A stretch of 64,000 nucleotides of DNA from CAYUEN01 sp964443745 (GCA_964443745.1 CAYUEN010000004.1:14428-78427); one strand, 5' to 3'; counted from the stretch's first letter, positions 9,530 through 18,467 are shown. Numbers and translations are program-made. The notes: generated by a model from the sequence alone, not told the origin.

Positions 9530-10207
9530 ATGCTCCAACTCAAAAAGATAGACCCTTTCGAGAATCTCGGCGAAACGCTTATCGAAGAGATCAATCGTCT
9601 GGGCGTCATTCGCCGCTATCCGAAAAATATGCCGGCTATGAACAGCGACGAGACTCTCGAACACTTCTATATCATCCTCGCCGGACGCATCAAAGTCTAT
9701 CGGTTCAATCCCGTAAAAAATCGTGAGCAAACGCTCTATCTTCTAGGACATGGCGACATGTTCGACGTATTGACCGTGCTCGATCGGCGTGTGCATGAGG
9801 TGATGACGACAGCGCTTGAGGATTCGGAAGTGCTGCAGCTTCCGATCGAAAAGATACGCGAGTGGATCGATACCAATCCGGCGTTCAATCGCGCGTTTTT
9901 TCCCTATATGGCAAAACAGATGCGCCAGATCGAGGAGCTTGCGACCGATCTTTCGCTCTATGATACCTCTACGAGACTGATGAAGCTGATATTGAAAAAC
10001 CTCGATACCAAAAATCCGCTCTCTCATCCGGGACTTTTGCATAAACTTTCGCATGATGAACTCGCTTCCATGATCGGCACCGTACGTCATGTCGTCAACC
10101 GCCATCTTCAGCAGTTGAAAAAAGAGGGTATTCTCGATATCGAACGAAAGAAACTGGCCGTAAACAGTGTCGAAAAATTGTTACAAAAGGTTGAAAGTGA
10201 ATATTGA
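9530..10207 (+). CDS. Crp/Fnr-family transcriptional regulator
   Basis: A cyclic-nucleotide-binding-type sensor fold (about residues 10-125) is followed by a long dimer helix and a winged helix-turn-helix (about 165-215) containing HDELASMIGTVRHVVNRHL, a typical Crp/Fnr recognition helix region. There is no N-terminal cysteine cluster, so it is not a classical Fe-S Fnr; its effector is unknown. In Campylobacterota such regulators often control respiratory or nitrosative-stress genes (family knowledge only). Its stop overlaps the CorA-like start by 11 bases. Confidence 0.87.
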   Translation: MLQLKKIDPFENLGETLIEEINRLGVIRRYPKNMPAMNSDETLEHFYIILAGRIKVYRFNPVKNREQTLYLLGHGDMFDVLTVLDRRVHEVMTTALEDSEVLQLPIEKIREWIDTNPAFNRAFFPYMAKQMRQIEELATDLSLYDTSTRLMKLILKNLDTKNPLSHPGLLHKLSHDELASMIGTVRHVVNRHLQQLKKEGILDIERKKLAVNSVEKLLQKVESEY

Positions 10208-10997
10208 TCCCCATCTACTGGAAGATATAGAAAATCCCGACCATCCGTCCGACTTCGTACCGGGTGAGGGGTATGCGGTATTGGTACTGAGATTGCCCGA
10301 AATATCCAAGGATGACATCTCCGCCGTATCGTATGCGTTCGTCGTGGAGGGGGAGAGTTGTTACTGTTTCGACCGAAAAGGGAAGGAACTGGAGAGGATG
10401 GGCGATCTTACCGATCTGGACGATTTTCTCGATGCCAAGACGGAAAAACTGATCAAAGATATACAGCGTTATCATTACGAGATCGAGATGTTGGAAGAGT
10501 CGCTTTACGAGGAGCGTTTCGGAAACGACTTCATGCAGCGGTGGCTCTCCTACAAAAAAGATGTCTCTCTCATACATCGATTGATGTTTCATGCCGCACT
10601 TTCGTTCGAACTTTTCATTACGCATCACAAACGCGTGCAAGCCTATCGCTTTGAAGAGCTGGCGTACGCCGATTTGTACGAACATATGGTTCGGGTTCGC
10701 GACCTTGCCAAAGCGGCGATGGAGAAGTTGGATAACCTCTACGACTTCTATCGTGCCAAAGTCGACGAGCGCATGAACCGCAATGTCTACTACCTGACGA
10801 TCATCTCGGGTATATTTTTGCCGTTGACTCTCGCGACAGGCTTTTTCGGGATGAATACCGGCGGGCTTCCTTGGACCGACGATCCGTACGGTACGGCCAA
10901 AGTGATCGCCATTTCGATTGTGTTGGAGCTTCTTTTTATCCTCCCTTTTATCTTCATAAATAGGCAAAAAATCAAAAAATTTCAACGAAACCGATAG
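10197..10997 (+). CDS. CorA-like divalent cation channel
   Basis: A 266-residue CorA-superfamily protein with a soluble N-terminal part, a long helical region and two C-terminal membrane helices. The selectivity signature GMN is at residues 218-220 (GFFGMNTGG) at the end of the first helix, as needed for Mg2+ (or Co2+/Ni2+) uptake. It is shorter than the 316-residue E. coli protein because the N-terminal domain is reduced. The GTG at 10197 is chosen because AAAAGG lies 6 bases upstream; a GTG at 10167 lacks such a site. It is translationally coupled to the Crp/Fnr gene. Confidence 0.82.
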   Translation: MNIDPHLLEDIENPDHPSDFVPGEGYAVLVLRLPEISKDDISAVSYAFVVEGESCYCFDRKGKELERMGDLTDLDDFLDAKTEKLIKDIQRYHYEIEMLEESLYEERFGNDFMQRWLSYKKDVSLIHRLMFHAALSFELFITHHKRVQAYRFEELAYADLYEHMVRVRDLAKAAMEKLDNLYDFYRAKVDERMNRNVYYLTIISGIFLPLTLATGFFGMNTGGLPWTDDPYGTAKVIAISIVLELLFILPFIFINRQKIKKFQRNR

Positions 10998-11002
10998 TTT
11001 TA

Positions 11003-11038
11003 CTACTTAAGTAGCAGAAAACTTGAGTGAATTATACT
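11003..11038 (+). promoter_or_regulatory. Palindrome and -10 element upstream of yfdX-like gene
   Basis: A perfect 12-bp palindrome CTACTTAAGTAG (11003-11014) lies 18 bases upstream of a -10-like TATACT (11033-11038), about where a -35 element would sit. This is a plausible operator for a dimeric regulator; no partner is identified. Confidence 0.45.
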
Positions 11039-11083
11039 AAAATTCTTTCGTGTAACAAATATTTTGACGAAAGAAGACAGAAC

Positions 11084-11938
11084 ATGAAAAAATTCATACT
11101 CTCGGTAACGACAGCCGCTTTGTTGTGCAGCACGTATGTGATGGCGAAAACTTCTTCGGAAGTTTCGAAACAGGCGGTTTCGGATGCGAAAGCAAAAGCA
11201 AAAAAAAGCGAGGTTCCGGTTATCAAAGGTGCCGTGGAAGCGGTTGTTTTGACACAGAAAGTGCTTGTCGATCTGGACAAGAACGATACCAAAAGGGCGA
11301 TCGAAGATCTTGAAGATGCGATCGGCAAACTCGAAGTGGTACTTGCGGCGGAAAAAGCGCCCAAACTGCTGCCGATCGACGCAACCGTCACCGCGGTCGA
11401 GTATCTTGGCGATGCAAAAGAGATCAAGAAAAATATCGATGCCGTTGAAGATCTACTTGAAGAGGGCAAAGTGCAGGAGGCGAGAAAACTGCTCGATACA
11501 CTCCAAAGCGAGATCGATATCGTCAGTGTAAATCTACCGGTGGGCACCTATCCGGATGCGCTGAAACTGGCGGCGAAATATCTTCATGAAAACAAACCCG
11601 AACAAGCAAAGGCGGTTTTGGTCGCAGCGCTCAATACGATGGTAGAGCGGGTGGTGGTTATTCCCATCCCCGTCCTTAAAGCGGATGCGTTGATCGTCGC
11701 GGCAAGCAAGATCGCCAAAGAGGATAAAGAGCAGGCGCTCGAACACCTGGCACAGGCGAAAGCGGAGCTTGAGAGGGCGAAACTGCTCGGATACACCAGC
11801 AAGAGCGAGATAACCTACAAAGCGCTCGATGAAGCGATCGAAAAGACGGAAAAAGAGATAAAAGGTAAAAACAGAGCCGAAAAACTTTTTGAAGATCTGA
11901 TCAAGAAGATCAAATCCTTCAAAGAGAATCAATCATAA
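11084..11938 (+). CDS. Exported YfdX-like protein
   Basis: A signal peptide (MKKFILSVTTAALLCSTYVMA) precedes an about 263-residue, all-helical, charged mature domain. The sequence matches the YfdX family in its VSDAKAKA start and central VNLPVGTYPDALKLAAKYL stretch. YfdX of enteric bacteria is a periplasmic protein under EvgA control linked to acid and antibiotic stress. The ATG at 11084 is chosen because it starts the signal peptide; a longer frame from 11027 would bury it. The DUF1931 gene follows 11 bases later with its own AAGGAG, so the pair forms an operon. Confidence 0.8.
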   Translation: MKKFILSVTTAALLCSTYVMAKTSSEVSKQAVSDAKAKAKKSEVPVIKGAVEAVVLTQKVLVDLDKNDTKRAIEDLEDAIGKLEVVLAAEKAPKLLPIDATVTAVEYLGDAKEIKKNIDAVEDLLEEGKVQEARKLLDTLQSEIDIVSVNLPVGTYPDALKLAAKYLHENKPEQAKAVLVAALNTMVERVVVIPIPVLKADALIVAASKIAKEDKEQALEHLAQAKAELERAKLLGYTSKSEITYKALDEAIEKTEKEIKGKNRAEKLFEDLIKKIKSFKENQS

Positions 11939-11949
11939 AAGGAGAGTAA

Positions 11950-12396
11950 ATGGCAGTAGTCGGTGCACACAAGATAGAAGAGCTGTTCAAAGAAGCGGCC
12001 GGATTGCAGATTCATAGAAACAAAGTCAAAGAGATCAGCGATATCGTCGATAAAAAGTTTCACGATCTGCTCTTGATCGGCGAGGCGAATGCGAAATACA
12101 ACGGTCGCGATGTCATCTGGTTCAGCGATCTGCCTTTGACCAAAGCGTTTCGTGAATCGATGCGAAAATTCGAAGAGCTCGATCAAGAGTTGGCTTTGGA
12201 TGATGTTTTGGAACACATCAAAACCCTTCCGCCGCTCTATACGCTGGAAGTGGAGCTGGAGAAGAGAGTGACCGCGATCGTCGGAACGCTGGTCTATGTG
12301 ATGGCCAAAATCGCCAAAGCGTTCTCTACAGACGACAATGTCGTTTCCGAAAAAGAGCTCAAACGCGTGGAAGGTATATTGGATTTAACGATGTGA
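11950..12396 (+). CDS. DUF1931-like histone-fold protein
   Basis: A 148-residue helical, cytosolic protein without signal peptide. The pattern of a short helix, a long central helix, the stretch WFSDLPLTKAFRES, and then a second helix set ending in a long C-terminal helix resembles DUF1931 proteins of Aquifex and Thermus. Those contain two histone folds in one chain. The assignment is from recognised sequence pattern, not a search. It is not notably basic, so DNA binding is not assured. It is coupled to the YfdX-like gene, and its last 12 bases overlap the convergent membrane gene. Confidence 0.6.
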   Translation: MAVVGAHKIEELFKEAAGLQIHRNKVKEISDIVDKKFHDLLLIGEANAKYNGRDVIWFSDLPLTKAFRESMRKFEELDQELALDDVLEHIKTLPPLYTLEVELEKRVTAIVGTLVYVMAKIAKAFSTDDNVVSEKELKRVEGILDLTM

Positions 12397-12744
12397 GTCG
12401 TATCCGTCGGATTGCCGGTTCGTATCCTTCGGTTCGTGGAAGAGCCACCCAAGAAGGCCGAATCCGAAAAGGAGGTTGAACCAACTTCCCTCCCCCAAAA
12501 CCGCTTCGATACCTTTGTAGAGGTAGGATTCTCCCAAAGAGCCGGCATGTCGTGAAGCCTCTTGCGCCCAGGTTCCGATCGCATCTCCCCAGATGAAAGC
12601 GACCACTTCCGGCAGTATGAAAAAGAGCACCACGCCCGTTACGCCCCAGAAGGTTTTTGCCGGTTTCAGCGAACGCAGCGCCTCTTTGGCCGCGGGATGG
12701 GCGGCGACTCTTTTTGCCTTGAGGCGGAACTTCTCTTTGATCAT
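12385..12744 (-). CDS. Small membrane protein of unknown function
   Basis: A 119-residue protein with a basic N-terminus, a membrane helix at about residues 33-55 and a second hydrophobic stretch at about 88-103. I do not recognise a family. It overlaps the 3' end of the DUF1931 gene by 12 bases on the other strand. No convincing ribosome binding site was seen, but the hydrophobic pattern and codon use are coding-like. Confidence 0.6.
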   Translation of the reverse strand: MIKEKFRLKAKRVAAHPAAKEALRSLKPAKTFWGVTGVVLFFILPEVVAFIWGDAIGTWAQEASRHAGSLGESYLYKGIEAVLGEGSWFNLLFGFGLLGWLFHEPKDTNRQSDGYDSHR

Positions 12745-12776
12745 GACTCCTTTGAAGGGGAATGCGCCATTTTATC

Positions 12777-14021
12777 TCAGCACCCCTGATAAAATCCGCT
12801 GAAGAGGAGAATATCGTCGTTTTGAGCGTTCGTCTGGTCTTTGAGGATCAGGTCGGTCGTTATCTGTGCGATCGCGGGGGCGAACGTGATTCCCAGCCAT
12901 CCCAGCCCGGTGGCGTAGAGAAGATTGCGGTAGCGTTCGTCTCTGCCGATCAGAGGCATATCGTCGGGAGGGAGAGGACGGTTTCCCGCCCACGGTCTGG
13001 CGTTTTCGAGTTCGAAATCGATCGTGTACGCCTTGAGCGTGCGCAGGATTTTCTCCACTCTTTTGGGATGGGGAATCTGATCCGGCACGTTCAACTCCAG
13101 TTTGCTCGTGATTCGGACGTCTTTCGCGCGCGGGGAGATGATGGTGAAGATGTCGTAGAACATCGTCGCCGTTTTGGGTTTGAGTTTTTCATCCATTTTG
13201 AAAGTGAGGCTGTATCCTTTGGCGGGTATCATCATCAGATCTCTGCCGATCGATTCGGCCAGAGCGGTATCGGCTCCGGTGGCCATCACAAAAAGATCCG
13301 CCTCGTAGCTTCTATGCTGCGAGACCGCCGCTTTGATTTCGCTTCCTTCCGTCTCAAAGGTCTCGATTCTTTCGTTCAAGACGAACTCCACCCCCTTTTG
13401 ACGCAGCGTATATTTGAGCGACTCCATCAACGACCCGGGATCGAGATGGCCGTTTCGTTTCAGGAGTATCGCACCCGCGATCTTTTCGCTTCTGGCAACG
13501 GGGACGTAACTTTGTATCTCTTGAGTGGAGAGGATATGGTAGTGGGGTGAGCGTTCCGCGTCCGGCAGTCTCATCCGATAACTCTCCTCCTCGGTAAAGA
13601 GCAGCAGCAACCCGTCACGGTGGATTTCGAAAATCACCCCGTCCTCCTGCAGCGTTTCGTATCCTTTCATCGCCATCTCCCCATATTTTTCGAAGAGAAC
13701 CAGCGTTTTTTTCAGCCGCTCCCTGTTGGCGTTTTTGACGAATTTCCAAAGCCATTCGTAGAGTTTCGGATCGAGTGAAGGGTGAAGGATCAGCGGTGAT
13801 TTCCCTGCGATCATGAGCTTGAGCGTGGAGGATACGACTCCCGGATAGGAGAGGGGGTACTTTTCGAAAGGAGAGAGGAGTCCGGCGTTTCCGAAAGAGG
13901 TGTTGGTCGTGATGTCGGATTGGTCGATCACCGTAATCTTGAAACCCTCTTTTCGCAGGTAGTGCGCATGCATCAAGCCGATGATTCCGCCTCCAACGAT
14001 GCAGATACTCTCCTTTCCCAT
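12777..14021 (-). CDS. FAD-dependent D-amino-acid dehydrogenase-like oxidoreductase
   Basis: A 414-residue DAO-family flavoprotein. The N-terminal Rossmann motif VGGGIIGLMHA binds FAD, and the C-terminal stretch TGLGWLGITFAPA is the second FAD-contact region. Overall layout and length match DadA, the small subunit of D-amino-acid dehydrogenase, which passes electrons to the quinone pool. Substrate is not certain, and other DAO members (glycine or sarcosine oxidase-like) are possible. The ATG at 14021 follows AGGATGG. The gene stands alone, divergent from the radical SAM gene. Confidence 0.8.
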   Translation of the reverse strand: MGKESICIVGGGIIGLMHAHYLRKEGFKITVIDQSDITTNTSFGNAGLLSPFEKYPLSYPGVVSSTLKLMIAGKSPLILHPSLDPKLYEWLWKFVKNANRERLKKTLVLFEKYGEMAMKGYETLQEDGVIFEIHRDGLLLLFTEEESYRMRLPDAERSPHYHILSTQEIQSYVPVARSEKIAGAILLKRNGHLDPGSLMESLKYTLRQKGVEFVLNERIETFETEGSEIKAAVSQHRSYEADLFVMATGADTALAESIGRDLMMIPAKGYSLTFKMDEKLKPKTATMFYDIFTIISPRAKDVRITSKLELNVPDQIPHPKRVEKILRTLKAYTIDFELENARPWAGNRPLPPDDMPLIGRDERYRNLLYATGLGWLGITFAPAIAQITTDLILKDQTNAQNDDILLFSGFYQGC

Positions 14022-14132
14022 TCTCCATCCTTTCGTTTCTTTGTTTACATGATAGCAAATCTTGGTTACGGATCCGTCGGAAAATTGAGACGAGGTGGAG
14101 TATAATGGACAAAATTTCCCAAAAGGTGCGGT

Positions 14133-15041
14133 ATGTATCGATATCTTTTCGGTCCGATCAACTCTCGGCGTTTCGGACTCTCGCTGGGCATAGACCTGAG
14201 TCCGGAGGGCAAATCGTGCAATTTCGACTGTCTTTATTGCGAACTCGCTCCGGCGCCGCCGACCGATCGTATCGCCCATCCGCCGCCTGTGGAGGCGATC
14301 GTTTCGGAGACGGAAGATGCGATGAAAAAGTTCGGCGATTTGGATGTGATCACGATCACCGCAAACGGAGAACCGACGCTTTATGAGGATCTGGAGAGAC
14401 TCATAGAGCGTCTCAACGAAATCAAGAGAGAAAAGAGACTCCTCATTCTCTCCAACGCTTCACGCATCGCAGAGCCGCATATCAGACGGACACTCGCCAA
14501 AATCGACATCGTCAAACTCTCCCTCGACTGTGCGACACAGAGGTGTTTTAAAAAAATAGACCGGCCGCTTGGCCGGATGGATATCGCCGAAATTATCGAA
14601 GGCATGGAGCGATTCAGAGAGGAGTATGAAGGCAGATTGATCATAGAAACGCTCGTGGTGCGAGGAATCAACGACAAAGAGCGGGAGATGGAGAAGCTCG
14701 CCGACGTATTGAAACGGATCCGCCCGGATCGGATCGATCTGGGTACGATCGACAGACCGCCCGCCTACAGGGTCGAACCCGTATCGACCCGGAGACTTTA
14801 TGAATTGGCTTCCCATCTTGGGGGGCTTCCGGTTTCTATCGTCCACAAGGAGGAGTCCGCGAAACGGATCGATTTTAGCGAAGAGGAGATTCTCGCTACC
14901 CTCAAAAGACGACCTCAAAGCGGTTTCGATATCGACTATCTCTTTAGCGAAGCGGCGAAAAAGCGGTTAAAACGGCTTATGAAAGAGGGAAAAGTACGAA
15001 AAAAAGAGATTGCGGGGGTGAGTTTTTTCATCCCCGCATAA
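14133..15041 (+). CDS. Radical SAM protein, COG0731-like
   Basis: A 302-residue protein with a CX3CX2C cluster (CNFDCLYC, about residues 30-37) that binds a 4Fe-4S cluster and S-adenosylmethionine. It also has the TANGEPTLY strand typical of the radical SAM barrel. The start SRRFGLSLGIDLSP is characteristic of COG0731 proteins related to the wybutosine enzyme TYW1. Bacterial members have no settled function. The C-terminal 70 residues look like a small winged-helix module. It is convergent with the PEBP gene, with a 15-bp gap. Confidence 0.83.
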   Translation: MYRYLFGPINSRRFGLSLGIDLSPEGKSCNFDCLYCELAPAPPTDRIAHPPPVEAIVSETEDAMKKFGDLDVITITANGEPTLYEDLERLIERLNEIKREKRLLILSNASRIAEPHIRRTLAKIDIVKLSLDCATQRCFKKIDRPLGRMDIAEIIEGMERFREEYEGRLIIETLVVRGINDKEREMEKLADVLKRIRPDRIDLGTIDRPPAYRVEPVSTRRLYELASHLGGLPVSIVHKEESAKRIDFSEEEILATLKRRPQSGFDIDYLFSEAAKKRLKRLMKEGKVRKKEIAGVSFFIPA

Positions 15042-15056
15042 ATCGGCACGGGGGAA

Positions 15057-15596
15057 TCAGAAAGCGAATTCCCCTTTCGGCGAGACAAGACCGATCAACT
15101 TCGCTTCCGCGAGTATATGCCCTTCCATCGCGGCGATCACCTCCGCTTTGGTCCGGGGTGAATCGGGAAGATGGGGAATATCGAGTGCGAAAAGTCTGAA
15201 GGTGTAGTGATGCAAACCGCTCCCTTTCGGCGGACATGGCGGAACGTAGTGGGCTTTTCCGTCGCTGGCTTCGGCCATTTTGGCTCCTGCGGGGATGATT
15301 CCGCCGATGATACCGGGGGTATCGGCGGGCAGATCGTAGATGATCCAGTGATCATAGACGCCTCCGACCGCATCCGGATCGTCCATGATCATCACGAAAC
15401 TCCGTGTTCCTTCGGGAGCTTGGCTCCATGCTAGAGGGATGGGCTCTCCCTCTCCAAAACATGTATAGACTTCCGGAATCGGTGTGTTGTTTACAAATGC
15501 ACTGCTTCGAAACTGCATCGTATCTCCTTTCGCAAATAGTGTAGGTAAGAAAAACAGCGTACACGATAAAATAAAAACCAGACTCTTTCGCATCAT
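15057..15596 (-). CDS. Exported YbhB/YbcL (PEBP) family protein
   Basis: A signal peptide of about 22 residues (ending LPTLFA) is followed by a phosphatidylethanolamine-binding-protein-like domain. Family signatures DDPDAV, YDHWIIYDLP and GKAHYVPPCPPKGSGLHHYTFRLFALD are all visible. Bacterial members are small and of unclear biochemical role; a ligand pocket formed by the Asp and His residues is conserved. The mature size of about 157 residues is normal. The gene is followed at once by the CmoA-like gene upstream on the same strand (13-bp gap), so both may be cotranscribed. Confidence 0.88.
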   Translation of the reverse strand: MMRKSLVFILSCTLFFLPTLFAKGDTMQFRSSAFVNNTPIPEVYTCFGEGEPIPLAWSQAPEGTRSFVMIMDDPDAVGGVYDHWIIYDLPADTPGIIGGIIPAGAKMAEASDGKAHYVPPCPPKGSGLHHYTFRLFALDIPHLPDSPRTKAEVIAAMEGHILAEAKLIGLVSPKGEFAF

Positions 15597-15609
15597 AATG
15601 GACTCCTTC

Positions 15610-16329
15610 CTATTTGATGGCCAAAAATCCCTCGAAAGGGATATGTTTCATAACCGTCGTCATATCCGTGAAACCGGCACGTGAGAGAAGATCGAGATTG
15701 CCTTGCGTGGAGAAAGGCTCCAGTACCCCTTTGAGGCTTTGGGATTTGTTGAGTATCTCTTCGGCGCTGTAGCCCTGCTCCAGTTTGTAGTCGGTATAGA
15801 TCGAAGTGAAGATATCCTGAAACCGTGCGTCCGGTCCCCGTACCTTTTCGAACATGATAAACGCCCCGCCCCACTGGAGCGCTTCGTAGATTCGGTCGAT
15901 CAACCGCTGCCTTTGGGAGGGGCGAATGAATTGGATCGTGTAGTAGGAGACGATCAGATCGGCTTTTTCGAAGTCGAAAACATTGATGTCTTCCTGAATG
16001 AAATCGAGATTTTCACTTCGGTAGGTGCGTATTGCCTTACGTACCATCTCCTCTTCTATCTCGATTCCCGTGAAGCGGGTGTTTTTTCGAAAGGCATGAC
16101 GGGTGGCCAGACGATAACTCAAAAGTCCGGTCGACGCACCGATTTCATACACCTGCGATCCGTCCTTCACGAAAAAGTCGCTCAGTTTGCAGATGAGGTG
16201 GTGGCCTTCGTCGTAGAGGGGGACGGATCGACGGATGTGCGTTTCGAAATGTTCGCTCACGCTTCCGTCGAATCGCCACCCCGCCGTCTTGGCACTGATG
16301 CCGTCTCCGCTCGGTTTTTTGGTTTCCAT
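15610..16329 (-). CDS. CmoA-like SAM-dependent methyltransferase-fold enzyme
   Basis: A 239-residue class I methyltransferase-fold protein. FDGSVSEHFETHIRRSVPLY at the N-terminus, the nucleotide-binding YEIGASTG and the C-terminal QGYSAEEILNKSQSLKGVLEP stretch follow the CmoA pattern. CmoA makes carboxy-SAM from SAM and prephenate for tRNA wobble uridine modification. Its partner CmoB is not in the window. The alternative is a generic methyltransferase of this subfamily. It lies between the PEBP gene and a lipoprotein gene on the same strand. Confidence 0.75.
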   Translation of the reverse strand: METKKPSGDGISAKTAGWRFDGSVSEHFETHIRRSVPLYDEGHHLICKLSDFFVKDGSQVYEIGASTGLLSYRLATRHAFRKNTRFTGIEIEEEMVRKAIRTYRSENLDFIQEDINVFDFEKADLIVSYYTIQFIRPSQRQRLIDRIYEALQWGGAFIMFEKVRGPDARFQDIFTSIYTDYKLEQGYSAEEILNKSQSLKGVLEPFSTQGNLDLLSRAGFTDMTTVMKHIPFEGFLAIK

Positions 16330-16349
16330 AAAGATATTATACCAAAATT

Positions 16350-17018
16350 TCAGGATGGAGGGCGGGAGAGGGTGATATTGTCCAGATAGTCGTCACCCCC
16401 CTCGAAAAAGAAAAATTCGACAGCGGTGATGTTGTTGTCGGGTTCGAATGAATGCAACCACGCATTCAGGTCGAAATGCAGATGCTGCCAGACGTCGGGA
16501 TGTTCGACATACTCCATACTGAGAGGGAAAGTATACTCGATGATGTCTGAAAAAACTTTTTTCTCCGCAGGGTAGTTGTTTTTGTCGTACCATGTCGAAA
16601 AGACGAGTCGTCTGGGTCCTTTCGCCGTTTTCACCTCAACGCCACAGTCGAAGCAGTAGAGCATTTCGTCGGGACTGATATGCTTTTTTTTGTCGAAATC
16701 GAGAATTGTCCGAAGCGTATCATGCCAGTAACTTCCGTCCGGTAACAGCAGTTTGTAGCCCGCTTCGTTGGTGTAGTTTCCGTCAGGCTGTTTGACCCAG
16801 TTTTGGCGTAAGTAGATGGAGCGGCCGCTTCCGTTCGCTCCCCCTTCCACATTTTCGGCGTCGTATGGACACTTTTCGTAACGCTCCCACCGTTTGGTCG
16901 ATCCATCTTCTCCATTTTCATAGACTTTGACGACGGCGTATTCGGAGGATACGCCACCCCCTCCGCATCCGGCCAGAATAAGGATGGAAAAAAGAAAGAG
17001 CGGGATCGTATATTTCAT
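16350..17018 (-). CDS. Hypothetical lipoprotein
   Basis: A 222-residue protein with a clear lipobox LILAGC, followed by a glycine run (GGGG) and a serine linker. The mature part is rich in aromatic and acidic residues and contains a CFDCG pair and a single upstream CPYD cysteine. The family is not recognised; the C-terminal half, with many Trp/Phe/His residues and DNITL at the end, looks like a beta-sandwich fold, which is a guess. It has its own sigma-70-like promoter upstream. Confidence 0.75.
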   Translation of the reverse strand: MKYTIPLFLFSILILAGCGGGGVSSEYAVVKVYENGEDGSTKRWERYEKCPYDAENVEGGANGSGRSIYLRQNWVKQPDGNYTNEAGYKLLLPDGSYWHDTLRTILDFDKKKHISPDEMLYCFDCGVEVKTAKGPRRLVFSTWYDKNNYPAEKKVFSDIIEYTFPLSMEYVEHPDVWQHLHFDLNAWLHSFEPDNNITAVEFFFFEGGDDYLDNITLSRPPS

Positions 17019-17036
17019 TGGACAACTCCTTTGTAA

Positions 17037-17064
17037 ATTATAGAAATATCGTCTTTTTGAACAA
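17037..17064 (-). promoter_or_regulatory. Sigma-70-like promoter of the lipoprotein gene
   Basis: Read on the minus strand, TTGTTC (17059-17064) lies 16 bases from a perfect TATAAT (17037-17042), about 20 bases before the ATG at 17018. Confidence 0.55.
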
Positions 17065-17156
17065 AAAAATGAGTGAGACAGAAAGAATCGTCCACTCTCA
17101 TTGTTTTTTCATCATCGGTATGCCATACTGTTCGCTATCGAAAAAGGAGTGAGAAA

Positions 17157-17753
17157 GTGACAGAAGGATATGCGTTTATAGACAGTGGAAGGTACGAAGT
17201 GAACGAAATGTATTGGGAGGTGATGGAGCGTCCCGAAAAGATGGATGGGGGTGCGAAAGTGGCAGCTCTCAGGAAGATCATCGAGAAAGACCCCGATTTT
17301 TTCGATCCCTATATCGCACTTTACGAGCACTATCTCTCGATCGGGGATACCGAAAGTGCGGCGGATATCCTCAACGAAGGATTTGGACGTGCGATGGCTT
17401 TGGTCAGCAAAGGGGGGAAATTTCCGGATTTCATGCCTTGGGAAGCGTTGGGAAACCGACATATCATCCGGATGATCTACAATTTTTCGACACTTTTGTG
17501 GCTGGTGGGTAGGACGAAAGAAGCCAAAGAGTTGTTGCAAAAACTACTCCGAGCCGATCCGGAAGACCATATTGGCGCCAGATTCGCGATTGCGGCGATA
17601 GAAGAGGGGTACGAATCGCTCTATGCATTCGAGATGGAATTTTCTTCCAAAGAAGGATCTGGAATCGATCCGGAAGCGATGGAAGTTTGGTATCGTAGTC
17701 GGGATGGAGGATACGGGGTACCATTGGGCGGTCATTTACGAAAAAGGATATAG
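17157..17753 (+). CDS. TPR-like protein, possibly frameshifted at its end
   Basis: A 198-residue helical protein with tetratricopeptide-like repeats, for example FDPYIALYEHYLSIGDTESAADIL and TKEAKELLQKLLRADPEDH. The GTG at 17157 is chosen because AAGGAG lies 7 bases upstream. The protein probably acts as a scaffold; no partner is visible. The last residues (GGHLRKRI) look unlike a normal end, whereas a one-base shift within the G run near 17726-17728 would give an end SFTKKDIDEALKYLS stopping at 17779. A sequence error or real frameshift is possible. Confidence 0.7.
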   Translation: MTEGYAFIDSGRYEVNEMYWEVMERPEKMDGGAKVAALRKIIEKDPDFFDPYIALYEHYLSIGDTESAADILNEGFGRAMALVSKGGKFPDFMPWEALGNRHIIRMIYNFSTLLWLVGRTKEAKELLQKLLRADPEDHIGARFAIAAIEEGYESLYAFEMEFSSKEGSGIDPEAMEVWYRSRDGGYGVPLGGHLRKRI

Positions 17754-17816
17754 ACGAAGCTTTGAAATATCTCTCATAAGAGCCGATATAGAGAAAAAGC
17801 TTCCAAAGGGTACGGT

Positions 17817-18449
17817 GTGTACAAATGCCAAAATTGCGGTGCGCCTCTGAAAGGGGTGGTGTGCCCCTACTGTGGTGTCCGCAATGAAATCGACCTGAAA
17901 AAACGCTATGAAATCCACAAAAAGAGTGAGCGGGTTTGTCCCAACTGTGACGTTTTTCTCGATACGGTGAGAGTGAGTGGAGCGGATCGTCTCTATATCG
18001 AGCGGTGCCGGCATTGTTTTGGTATTTTTCTCGACTATGGGGAGATAGAAGCGATCATGGAGCGGGAAATCGTCAAAAGTGAAAAACGTGACGATACACA
18101 GTTGCGTGAAATTCTCGACCATCCGCTAAGTCGAGAAAAAGAGATCAGATACAAAAAATGTCCCCAGTGCCGTAAAATGATGTCCCGCATCAATTATCGG
18201 CAGCGAAGTGGTGTCATTATCGATCGATGCAAAGATTGTGGTTATTGGCTCGATGGCGGAGAGTTGCGACAGATCATGGAGTGGGCCAAACTTTCGAGTA
18301 CGCGGGAATTTACACCTTTGATCTTGAAAGAGGAGATTTCTTTTGCCACGCCCGGAAGAAGACGAAGCGAATCGTACCGTTTCGACGGTGGTGAAGATGG
18401 TGTCGGATTTTTTGTGGAAGGGTTGATGCGCTGGCTTTACGGTCTATAA
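17817..18449 (+). CDS. Zinc-ribbon protein with two zf-TFIIB-like domains
   Basis: A 210-residue protein with three cysteine units: an N-terminal zinc ribbon (CQNC, CPYC) and two CPxC...RCxxC units typical of the zf-TFIIB domain (CPNC/CRHC and CPQC/CKDC). Each of the latter is followed by a short 'GGELRQIME'-type helix. Such proteins bind Zn2+; their role in bacteria is unknown and need not involve transcription. The GTG at 17817 follows CAAAGGG by 6 bases. It is between the TPR gene and lhgO on the same strand, probably in one transcript. Confidence 0.8.
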   Translation: MYKCQNCGAPLKGVVCPYCGVRNEIDLKKRYEIHKKSERVCPNCDVFLDTVRVSGADRLYIERCRHCFGIFLDYGEIEAIMEREIVKSEKRDDTQLREILDHPLSREKEIRYKKCPQCRKMMSRINYRQRSGVIIDRCKDCGYWLDGGELRQIMEWAKLSSTREFTPLILKEEISFATPGRRRSESYRFDGGEDGVGFFVEGLMRWLYGL

Positions 18450-18467
18450 GAAGGTAGGAGAAAAGAG

